Shown: in pieces, positions 23,901-33,662 of the stretch
Numbering within the stretch: position 1 is the first letter of the stretch
How the letters are laid out: every line of letters starts with the position of its first letter
Program-made: the position numbers and the translations under genes
The notes under the pieces: model-generated
The model's input: only the letters and a program-made list of their open reading frames with translations
Database searches by the model: none
What the model was told of the DNA's origin: nothing
NCBI RefSeq assembly: GCF_964355755.1
Contig: NC_092678.1
Span: forward strand, 22,114,365 to 22,178,364
Direction: 5' to 3'
Length of the DNA stretch: 64,000 bases
DNA from: Antedon mediterranea
Taxonomy: Eukaryota > Echinodermata > Crinoidea > Comatulida > Antedonidae

Positions 23901-26800
23901 CAATTAAATTCAACCAGAACCCAATTGACTGGCAGCCAATTTGACTATTTTTTTGCTTTAAATTACAGTTTTTCAGGTATTTTTTTTTGGATCAAATTTT
24001 TGGTCAAAGTGAATAACTATTATGTAAAATGGCATATTCTACAAACAATTTAAAAAAATACATTTTTTATGTTGACAATAAATCTTTAAGCATGATAAAT
24101 TACTAATTTTTTTTTTTCATTGTGTTGTATGCGTTTAATTTCAGGTCAGCCCATTGATAGTCCAGCGAACGGGCCCGCTCCTGGCCCATGGGACATCCCT
24201 GCAGCGCCACCATTCCTATTCAAGCAACATGTGATGAAAATCGAAGTGCCTCATTCGGCGTCCGTCAAGGTACAGAAATCAAATCAGTTTTAACAAATCA
24301 GAATTTCAACATCAACATAAATATTTTGAGGAGATTATAGATTATTCCTGCCTAGAGTTTTGTTTTTAAATTATGTACATTATGATTATTTTGTCTTGTT
24401 CTTAGCCTTGTCATGACTGCCATGGTATTGGGAGAAGAAGGTGTCACATGTGCGTTGGGCGTGGTCGGGTAAGTATGTCGTTTTTAAAGCTATGATACAG
24501 CTTTAGTAATTGTATGTATGCAGAAGAGGTTAGAGTAGGGCCTGTCAAACAAAGACATTGTTCAGCTGCATGATATATATATATAATAGACCTTTTCCCA
24601 ACTTTTAAACATAATTCAGTTGTAAAAATCTTTGTATTTTAATAATTGTTAATTTGTGCTTAAATACACTATCCAATTTTGGTTTTGTTTTAGCTTCGTT
24701 GCAACTTCTGTAGCGGAACTGGACGCACCTTGGTTGCAGATCATCACCACCATGGTGGACATCATGGAGGTCATCATGGTGGACACCATGGAGGTCATCA
24801 TGGTGGACACCATGGAGGTCATCATGGTGGACATCACGGAGGTCATCACGGAGGAGGTCATCACCATGAACCGTGCCACCACTGCTCCGGTTTAGGGCGT
24901 AGAAGGTAAGTTTTCGAGGTACACAGTAAATGAATAACTGCTTCTCTTTTGATTGAACTTTGACATTTAATTGAACTTTGACATAGTGCTAGAAATATAC
25001 CACTTCTAAGCTAACTACTGTATATCTTTACATATGATTATGACATGTATTCTTCCTCCTCCTCCAGATGCTACACCTGCCATGGACATGGCCAGATTAA
25101 ATGCAAGACATGCGACGGCCACGCCAACCTAAAGTGTTTCATTCAGTTGACAGCGACATGGTAAGGATTCTGCCTGTCTATAAATGATTCCACATTGCAC
25201 AACATCTTCACACTTATATGTGATACAGTAGAACACCTATCAAGACGACCCAACAAAGTTACCATAATAGTGATGTCTCCTGAATAGGGACTGCCCATTG
25301 TGATAAAACGTATACTATTTGAAATTTGAAATTTATATTTATACTGGGTACCCTCTTCAGTCAAAGACTGGTCTCCCAGAGGGCCCAGTTGGTGATAGTG
25401 GCTTTGATGTACTAATACACCGGGTTAACCCCCTACTCGTCTCGAAAGATGTACTAGGTTCTTTAAAGTGCACACGAGCTAGATGTGTACACTAGACCTA
25501 CGGTTTATAGTCCTTATCCGAGAAGACTCGTTCTACCACCAGAACCATGGAGTGAGTGAGCCTCGAATTATTGCCATTTGTTCTGTACGTTGTTAATGCC
25601 TTGTATAAATACTGTACTGTATAGTACATATTTAGACAGTAACTAAATTCCCTATCGACAATCTTAGCAGCACACCTCAATAAAGATAATATTAGTTGTA
25701 TTGGTAGTGTATTGTAAATAGTATTGTTGTTAGTGTAAGTTTTCGGTGCAAAAACAGTTATTTCTGACCTGATTAGCTAATTGTCGGCTTTTCATGTCTT
25801 GTCTTATTTAGGAAGAACCATGTTGATGAGCATGTGGTTGAAAGAACAGCTCTACCAGAGGAGTTGATCAAACAAGTCACTGGAGAAATAGCTCTTAAGG
25901 AGGAGCAGTCAAGAGTAAGGATACAAGATACACCATACAGTGGTGTAACGCAGAGGCCTGAGCCCCCTGGTTTATGAACCCTATGTGGCCCTCCAAAGCT
26001 GGAGGCCTTGGGCGTTTTTAGCCTGTTTCGACAAATTTTGATTCCTGTTTTCCTCTTGGTGCTGCTCAGGGGCCTTCATAAGCTCCTGGGTTTAGTCAGT
26101 GAGTGCTCATAGCTGTTACGCCACTGACACAATAATTTTAAAAGTAGGGTGCGGAAAGGAGATGGATCTTGTGTATCATTTCTCGTTTAGGGTTGAGTTG
26201 ACTTCCAGTTTGACAATTCAGTCACTTTGTTTTTTCTTAGGTGTGGCCATTGAATCAGTTTCCCGACAATAACATCAACCAGGCCTCACAGCAGCTCGTC
26301 AATCGCAGCTTATCAAGTCATCAAATGGCGAGAATCGTTATGATGGTACGTACCAAAAAAAGTAGATCTTTTTTTGTGTCTGTAGATCCTTTATAAGTGG
26401 ACATTTTCGGGACCCAACAAAGTGTTCTATGTTGGCCGTAGTGTTAAAGCGTTTCTTATCACAAGAAGGTGACTTCTGAAAGGAGGGGTACTGCTGTATT
26501 CCAAATAAAAACTTGATTAGAGTACATAATTAAAACTGCATAGGCCAAATAGCAACAGATATAATTTTAATTTTTTTAACAGATCTAACCCAAGCACTTT
26601 CTTCTACTCAAATCAGTATTGTAGTTTATAGTATTTTCTTTTCTGATATTCAGCGTCAGCAAGTCCGTGTGATACCGGTAGCCGAGGCCAACTACCAATG
26701 GCAGAACAAGATGGGTCACTTCCATGTTTACGGCTTCGAACACAAAGTCTATGCCCCCGACTATCCACAACAATGCTGTGGGTGCTGTACTATCATATAA
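20972..26800 (+). CDS. SSUH2: SSUH2 (ssu-2 homolog) with Gly-His insertion
   Basis: Predicted 534 residues from 12 coding exons: 20972-21042, 21700-22057, 22197-22333, 22467-22596, 22703-22763, 24145-24269, 24406-24468, 24694-24905, 25068-25160, 25812-25914, 26241-26345, 26654-26800. All introns are GT-AG with consistent phase. The N-terminus ([12 protein letters not shown]) leads into a Gly-Tyr-Pro-Gln tract of repeated GGYPPQQ (about 45-105), then a PPPTY motif that fits a WW-domain ligand. The core (189-294) starts with [15 protein letters not shown] DnaJ-like zinc region of CxxCxGxG-type repeats follows: [48 protein letters not shown]. The C-terminus ends CCGCCTII, which could be lipidated (inference). 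Family members are typically about 350-400 residues; the extra length is the N-terminal tract and a (GGHH)n insert. The molecular role is not well established; human SSUH2 has been linked to tooth dentin formation. Confidence 0.9.
23160..23459 (+). mobile_element. Possible LINE 3' end with (ATTGA)n tail
   Basis: AT-rich sequence containing TTTATTTATT repeats, then AATAAATGTTACTTTGAATTG followed by short GAATT repeats. This looks like the 3' end of a CR1/L2-type LINE with a microsatellite tail. It is in the SSUH2 intron after the exon ending 22763. No reverse-transcriptase frame is present, so the call rests on the tail alone. Confidence 0.45.
23757..24085. mobile_element. TTAA MITE, AGATGTATTGTCC family, 329 bp
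   Basis: Starts GATGTATTGTCC and ends GACAATAAATCT, flanked by TTAA at 23753-23756 and 24086-24089. The body shares TAGTTTTAACAAAGTTATTCAC and TGGTCAAAGTGAATAACTA with the copies at 3337-4050 and 51714-52030. It ends about 60 bp before an SSUH2 exon. Confidence 0.88.
24742..24867 (+). repeat. In-frame Gly-Gly-His-His coding repeat in SSUH2
   Basis: Nine or so 12-bp units of the form GGTGGACATCAT/GGAGGTCATCAT encode GGHH runs of 42 residues (332-373) between two CxxC pairs of the zinc region. Unit-to-unit identity is high, suggesting recent slippage. His tracts can bind Zn or Ni ions, but function here is only inferred. Confidence 0.9.
25315..25567 (-). mobile_element. tRNA-derived SINE, family B, 5'-truncated, minus strand
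   Basis: Reverse complement of the element at 50793-51105. It keeps the body (GGTCTCCCAGAGGGCCCAGT and TCGTCTCGAAAGATGTACTA are shared) and the last bases of the tRNA-like head (GAGCCTCGAA), but lacks the rest of the head. It is inserted in an SSUH2 intron. Confidence 0.88.
25938..26126. mobile_element. hAT-type MITE, CAGTGGCGTAAC family, 189 bp, copy 1
   Basis: Ends CAGTGGTGTAACG and CGTTACGCCACTG-like (GTTACGCCACTG) are inverted repeats. The flanks ACACCATA and ACACAATA form an 8-bp target duplication with one mismatch, as in the hAT superfamily. The insertion lies only about 23 bp past the splice donor of the SSUH2 exon ending at 25914. A second copy is at 38589-38774. Confidence 0.88.
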
Positions 26801-28521
26801 CAATGTATATACTATCTTGATGTGATGAAGTTGTGTCGTATGTAGTTTTTGGTTCTAGTAACCTATCCTAAAAACGAATTAAGGTTACAGCTAAAACGTT
26901 GTTTACTTGAATGAATTTTAGTATGAATGTGGGAATTTTACAATTCTGGATAAAAAAAAAAGGTGACTCATAGTTTATTTTTACCTAATTGATTAGTTAT
27001 TGATCTCTTGATTGTTTTCTATTTTTTTTTTATTTCATAAAATAGTAATTAATTTTCGATTCACTTTCCAATTCAAATTCTAATTTGACATATGTATATA
27101 TACAGTGTATTGTCTTTGTGAGGTTGTATTGCATTAGAAATTGACTGAAACAAGGACGAAACTTTTCCTAATTAATTTCTTGATTAAAATTTATTTTAAG
27201 AAAGATTTTTTTATTGATATCTGCATTGGAATGAATTAAACATAGCAATATTTAGACCAAAGATGAGAATTTGTAATCGTCCCGTAAATGTTTAATATAT
27301 AAAAATAAAATTTACATGAAGTTTGTCCTCCAAACTGACTGTACTTGTGTATAAGCCCATGGGTTTTTGGGTGGGCTTATTACTGAATATAGTGGGTTGA
27401 TATCATGGCCAATAGCACATTTCTAAGTGTGGGGTTGGACAGGAAATACATGGGAAATAGTAACATAATTAATTGTCTTTGTTTAATGTATAGAGTGAAT
27501 GGTAAAATGTACTTAACTCTAGCTGGCCAATCAAAAGCTTTATATTGATGTACATTATAACAAATATTAGTGTTAAAATCAAGTGATTACAGTTTTACTT
27601 AAACAACTATAGAACTGCAGTAGCTATACTTACGTGATGATGTGATATTTTAAAATTATACTTACATACATAATATGTTTGTTCCAACATGAATTATCAT
27701 GTTTGTATGAATTTGTACTTATTTCCAAATATTATAATGTATACAACATACCATCACTCTATTAATGGGACAAATTTCCATGAAACAAACAAAGGATTTA
27801 CAGTAGAACCTTCATTTTACGTACGGTACGGGACCGAAAGGCGTACGTAAAACAAGAGATTCGTAAAATCAAGGTTGACCTTAAATTGACTCCAAATATG
27901 TAGAGATCGTAGCTATAAAGGCTATCGTGTTTGCCTAGGCCTACTTTACTGTACAGCATGCAGGTGGTCACTACCTAGGCCTTGAAACAAACAAGGGGAA
28001 TTATATGTGTTTACACTTTGGCTAACCTATATTTTTTAGGGGAAGCCACTATTAAGGAGAGAGTTTGCTGGGTCCCAATGGTGTCCCCTAAATAGAGATT
28101 TACTGTATAATACATTGATTATGTACTTAAAGTAGTTCCAACTAGAAACTAATAAAATCTTACACAAAAGAAATTTTAATTTGTATGTTCAATTCCAAAT
28201 TAATTAATAATTGCTCCACATACATTTTAATTTTAGAAATTAGAATTTTAAAATAAAATTAGTATGCACATTTATTGCGGATTTAATTAGTCACATACTT
28301 TATATATAAGGTTTAAAATTTATTTTTTAATTAATGCAAAGAAAAAGTATTGGAAAATGCATGTGTTATATCACTAATATACTTACTATAATCCTTATAT
28401 AATATAATTATATTATAGTTATCTGTTAAAGTATTTGAACTACTGTACTTATAAACATAAGAAATGTTAAATGTTGAGTTGATTTGATAGGAATGATAGT
28501 ATTATGTGGTAAAATTAAGTT

Positions 28522-28710
28522 ATGCTCTGTCTACACTATCAAACTAGTTTGACAAAGTCAAAGTGTGATGTGCTCAAATATGGTGGTGATATGCTCAAAT
28601 ATGGTAGTGATATGCCCAAATATGGTAGTGATATGCTCAAATATGGTAGTGATATGACATCAGCATGTCCATATATGGGCACATCAACGTAAAGGTTGAT
28701 AGTGTAGTGT
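28522..28710. mobile_element. TTAA MITE, GCTCTGTCTACACTATCAAAC family, copy 1
   Basis: Starts TGCTCTGTCTACACTATCAA and ends GGTTGATAGTGTAG. The interior has four head-to-tail TATGGTAGTGATATGCTCAAA-like subunits, the most of any copy in the window. Confidence 0.85.
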
Positions 28711-29418
28711 TTTAATCAAATGCTGAAATTTTATAATAAATTAAAAAAATCAATTCATGTTTTCGATAATCATTCTTAAATGTATTTGTTTTATGTTAAT
28801 TTGAACATCATAGACTTTACGACTTTTAAGTAATATTAATGATAAATATAATCAGTTTATATTTGAGGTTTTAAAAAGTGTAACACCTGGTATTTGGAAG
28901 ATGATAGGTAAACATCAATGTTTGTACAATTTATTCCAGATTGTCTCAGCAAATAAGCATATTTTATAATCCGTGGAACCTCCTTCACCAATAACTGTCC
29001 CCTGAATAGTTTTAAAATGTTTGGTTTTTTTTGGAAAATGTCCCCTTTATTTAGAAGTTCATGACAATTTCAACGATTAAATGCAATATTAGGCCTACAT
29101 AAACTGTAACATCAAGTCAATGCGAGTCAAATGAATTTTCACCATGATCAAGGATTTTAGTTGTAAAATAAAATATACGTTATACTGTAATTACCTTGAA
29201 ATAGGATAAGCCTCACACTTTAAATAATTGGAATAGACGTTTTATATAATAAATATATTAATTTAATATTGCATTAAGCACGTTGGTAGTATTTTAATCC
29301 TATTTCTAATTAAGCACACACATTTTAAGTAAATATAATCTTGTGTTCTTTTATCAAAATTGGCTTTACGACCCAAGGGCGATTTCTCGATTGTCCAAAT
29401 TAACCTGGTTTAAGCTAG

Positions 29419-29604
29419 GCAATCTAACAACATTATTCTGAACTCCGGATATTAAAGGGTTTATCTGTGGCTGCGACACATCAGTATAGAATATGTCTAT
29501 AGTAGAGTACTGTTGGTATTTGTCGCAGCCAGACATAAGATCATAGGACTGTTACGAGTTCCTATCTTGGCAAGGCGAGCTCAGTGTCCTGTTGTTAGAT
29601 TGTC
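29419..29604. repeat. Nested inverted repeats
   Basis: The outer pair CAATCTAACAACA and TGTTGTTAGATTG encloses an inner pair TCTGTGGCTGCGACA and TGTCGCAGCCAGACA. This could be a degraded palindromic transposon or a structured RNA. No matching copy is seen elsewhere in the window. Confidence 0.6.
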
Positions 29605-29984
29605 TTGATTGAACAATCCGTTAACATTTATGAATTTTAATCGACTCTCATAATTTCATCCATGATTCATTGTAACTGTTTAGTTTTCACTTGTCAATTA
29701 TTAATGTCCTTAGAATTAAAACTACAATAGCAAAGATTCACTTTATTTGCACTGTATGGAAACAACTAACCATTGTATTCATTGTCCAATCGATGTTGGC
29801 TAACAGCTAATTGAATTGACTTTAATAAATCAACACAAACCCTTTGTTACCGATGAAATTATTCACTTAGAGGTAAAGTTGTTTACATTTTTGATTGCTT
29901 AACTAAGGCCTCTATAGAACAAGCGCATTAACCCTTACAACCTAATCAAAATTGTCTCATTAATAAGTGCATTTTTAAGCTCAC

Positions 29985-30300
29985 ATCGTCGCAAAATTCT
30001 TTTATATCGACAGCTCAATTGCATCAAGAAGGTAGGTTTATTTTGTCATGCACTTTTATATTACATATGGGTTTTTACCCAAACAAATTTTAGGTTTCTT
30101 ATTTTCTGTTGAAAAAAAATTGATCGATTCGTTTTTCAATCAGCATTTTGCGTTAGTACTCAATCACAGAAAGTAGATTTTCTGATTGTTTTGGTTCTTT
30201 AGATTTAATGTGGGCTAAAGAATTAGCAAAATCTTTTTTTTTATTATTGACGGGAGTTCAATCACACCAATAAGGTAGGTTTATTTTTTTGTGAAATGTT
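29985..30300 (+). repeat. Diverged direct duplication ending AAGGTAGGTTTATTT
   Basis: Segments 29985-30060 and 30218-30300 share GCAAAAT(T)CTTTT, a central TCAAT-C-CA-AA pattern and an AAGGTAGGTTTATTTT end. The shared end looks like a splice donor context, but no open frame supports exons. Confidence 0.5.
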
Positions 30301-30734
30301 AAAATTATGTTTATTTTACAACAACTTTATTATATAATATCATTTCTACTCGAGAGCGTTAATAATTCTACATTTCTCTTATTTTTTCCTCATATATGTT
30401 TTTTAGTCAGAATTAGATGTACAAAGTATTCTTTGTCGAGTTTAGGTTACGGTATTATATTTTAAGTTATTTTATTTCTCATTTATAATATGGAGAAACG
30501 TGTACAATGTTCACTCTGAATAAACTATTTGAAGTTTGCGACATGTTTTATGTTATGGAGCTATAAAATTAGATTAAATTTTATAGCTCCCTGGTTATAG
30601 TACACACATCTAATCTTTCAAGCGAACTACTAAAATCGTTTTCATCAATAACATTTTTCTTTAAGTTACGAATGAAAATAATTCGATCCGATTAGTATTT
30701 TTCTGTTTGAAACTGTGTTAGGTCCATGGCGGTA

Positions 30735-31133
30735 TAAAATTAGATACCTCCATGGTCGGCCCTAATAATGTATATCCACGTGTGTGTTAAATTAGATACC
30801 TCCATGGTCGGGCCTAATAATGTATATCCACGCGTGTGTTAAATTAGATACCTCCATGGTCGGGCATAATAATGTATATCCACGTGTGTGTTAAATTAGA
30901 TACCTCCATGGTCGGCCCTAATAATGTATCCACGTGTGTGTTAAATTAGATACCTCCATGGTCGGGCCTAATAATGTATATCCACGTGTGTGTTAAATTA
31001 GATACCTCCATGGTCGGCCCTAATAATGTATATCCACGTGTGTGTTAAATTAGATACCTCCATGGTCGGGCCTAATAATGTATATCCACGTGTGTGTTAA
31101 ATTAGATACCTCCATGGTCGGGCCTAATAATAA
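30735..31133. repeat. Minisatellite, 50-52-bp unit, eight copies
   Basis: Eight consecutive units contain TTAGATACCTCCATGGTCGG followed by CCTAATAATGTATATCCACG and TGTGTGTTAAA. They are nearly identical, alternating mainly between CGGGCC and CGGCCC. Each unit carries the palindrome CCATGG. No ORF spans the array. Confidence 0.93.
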
Positions 31134-32644
31134 CCTATGGTTCGTTCTAAAACGATCTTCCCAATCGTGTCTTTGAATGACAGTGTAAATGTTCTTCAAC
31201 GACAAAAGGTGTGCATACCATTCTTCAACATGTGAGTAGCAACTGAATAGAAATTAAATAAACGGCGTGTACAGTTTAATATTTAATTGTGTACAAAAGG
31301 CTCTAATTGTTTGCTTGGTGCCCCGCGGTAGATCGATTGGGTCTACAAGGACAATAGCAAGCCTCACACGAAATTTGATCACCCTGTATTGTCGTCCGTA
31401 AATCGAGCGAACAACAACCCACGAACGTTAAACCATATATACCTTCTTAACTCTTCGTGGTTTTTAAGAATGATTAATAATTAATAATGACTTATTGTAC
31501 TAAGAGTCATTAATTACCGGAAAATTTATGCGGATGTTTAGAAATATTTGTACTGATAAGGATCTAGTACACATTGGCTGTTGAAATTATGGAGTTACGC
31601 ACTTCAAAAGCAAATACTGTACCAGCAAAATTCTACATCGCTTTGTAACTTCCAAGGTAACTTTACAGTTTGTGGTTCATACTCAACGCATTCTTCATAA
31701 CATAGCCAAATTCGTTTAATAGGGTTTGTTTTTGTTAGCCGCTGGATTTGTATTATCTGTGAAACGGCTCCATGATCAGGTAACACATGTAATGATCTTA
31801 CCTTGGCACGCAGGGTTGAAATTGTGACTTCCTCCTCCACGATCCTCAACATGCCCTCAAAGGTAGGATATCTGCATTTTCTACAGCTTAGGATTCCGTG
31901 AAAAAAACATCTTGAGAATGTATTTATTTGGCATTTTATGAATTATCGATTACTTATGATAGGTCACTAATGTTTTGTTAACTTTCAATGTTGTGTTATT
32001 GAGAATATTTCAAACTAAAATTACAAACTTACTTAAATTGTTGTTTACTGTTTGTATTGTAATCAAAATATTGAAACTTTTTTTTATATAATTATGGACG
32101 TTATTGGAAGCGTTATGCTGTGACGTTTGTGTGTACAGTACATCACTGGTATTCGGCCTCTGTAGGCCCACGTATCGAGTCTAATTAACCCGGACACATA
32201 CTCTCTGATTAGATGAGACGGATTTTAGTAGGCCTATTCTGAGATGTGGTTGTCGGTTGTCCGTTAACATAGCACGACCAGTAAGCTTCATGATTACCTC
32301 GGTACCACATCCTTTTCCGTTTCTGGCGTTTTTTTTAGTAGGCCTAAAGGCTTCTTTAAAAAGATTGGCTGCAAAAGCCTGGCCTACATAACTACATATT
32401 CTTGAAACTTAACACTGTAATAATGGATTTTGTGTAAATTGAATTTTGCATCGTTATTTTCCTTCATATTGATTTTACTTATGGATTCAAAATAGTGAAT
32501 GTATTTTGTGAGGCTGAGACACGGTTTTCAATTCTCTATTCTTAATTGATTTACTTAATGTGAATTCTTTAAAGTTAACAAACAGATCGAAATGTTGACA
32601 ACAGCACAGTACAACAGTCGGCAGTGACCAAAATAATGAATCTA

Positions 32645-32800
32645 AAGCTCTACCTTACATTATATTAAACTTTATGTGACAGAAATATGTGATGTGCCCA
32701 TATATGGTCATGATGATGTCACGTCACTACCATATTTGGGCATATCACTACCATATTTGGGCACATCAAACATAAAAGTGTGATAGTGTAGACAGCTGAG
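32645..32800. mobile_element. TTAA MITE, GCTCTGTCTACACTATCAAAC family, copy 2
   Basis: The right end TGATAGTGTAGACAGCTGA and the interior CCATATATGGTCATGATGAT plus ACTACCATATTTGGGCA match the family. The left end is diverged (AGCTCTACCTTACATTAT). Confidence 0.8.
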
Positions 32801-33662
32801 ATTAACTGTACGATGAATTGGTTGATATTAAATAAACATCAGACACAGAAACAGTGTTTCTTTTCTTATTCTAAAATATATCTCGAACTACTACCTACTA
32901 CGACAATAAAAAGAGCCCAGCGCGAATTTGATATGGTCTTATAACCACTTTAATTGTTCCCAGTCAACTCAAGTCCCGATTACAACTCGGTTCCTCGTCG
33001 ATTGGGTTCCTCGTCAAATACGGTCTCGCGTCGACTCGGTCCTGAGGCCAATCGTATAGAAAAATATAGTGAAAAATCGCATGGATTAAATATCATTACG
33101 AATTTAATACCAAGCTATACAGTGCATAAAATTGTTATTAATATTCGAATAATACGTAATTGATCGTACCAATTGTTATGAGGTAAATTAATTGATTTAG
33201 ATTAATTCAATGATACGGAGTATTATCATTTTCTCCATGGTGTTACATAATAGTCATACCAGCTGGTATCTTGTTTGTAGATTGACAGCAGAGAAATGTC
33301 AGGTGATACAGCGAAACAAACTAAATAAAAAAATCTGTCGTATGCATGAGGCGTAGTTACTTACCGTACTTGTTTGCATAGCTATCCCCATTATTGGGGA
33401 CATTTCGCCGTCATTGACATTATGTTGACATAGCACAACAATGAGAGACATTAATTTTGATGAGAAGGTCATGAAACACTGAATAATTAGAAAACTAAAA
33501 AGTCGCCTCAACCGAGATTCTGCTTGATGTATCATCCTCTATTGTTATGTATTATCTTATAGACAGTGATAGTATGAATAATATACTTGTATTTTTCTTG
33601 TAGATGCCCTGACTGAAGAACTATAAATTCGTCAAATGCATCGTGACATAAACTGGTGAGAT

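Larger units (their letters stand above)
26801..33662. other. Long intergenic region between SSUH2 and the GPCR
   Basis: Holds the SSUH2 3' flank (candidate polyadenylation signal AATAAA near 27304), two MITE copies (28522-28710, 32645-32800), nested inverted repeats (29419-29604), a diverged duplicate (29985-30060 and 30218-30300) and a 51-bp minisatellite (30735-31133). The GPCR 5' UTR starts near 33604 after an acceptor-like TTTTTCTTGTAG. No recognisable gene lies between. Confidence 0.6.

Noticed and set aside
24649-24895. Met/Thr/Val-rich ORFs on both strands around the Gly-His tract
   Set aside because: Shadow frames of the GGHH coding repeat in SSUH2.
28580-28660. CRISPR-like short repeats (TATGGTAGTGATATGC)
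   Set aside because: Head-to-tail subunits inside a MITE of an animal genome, without spacers.
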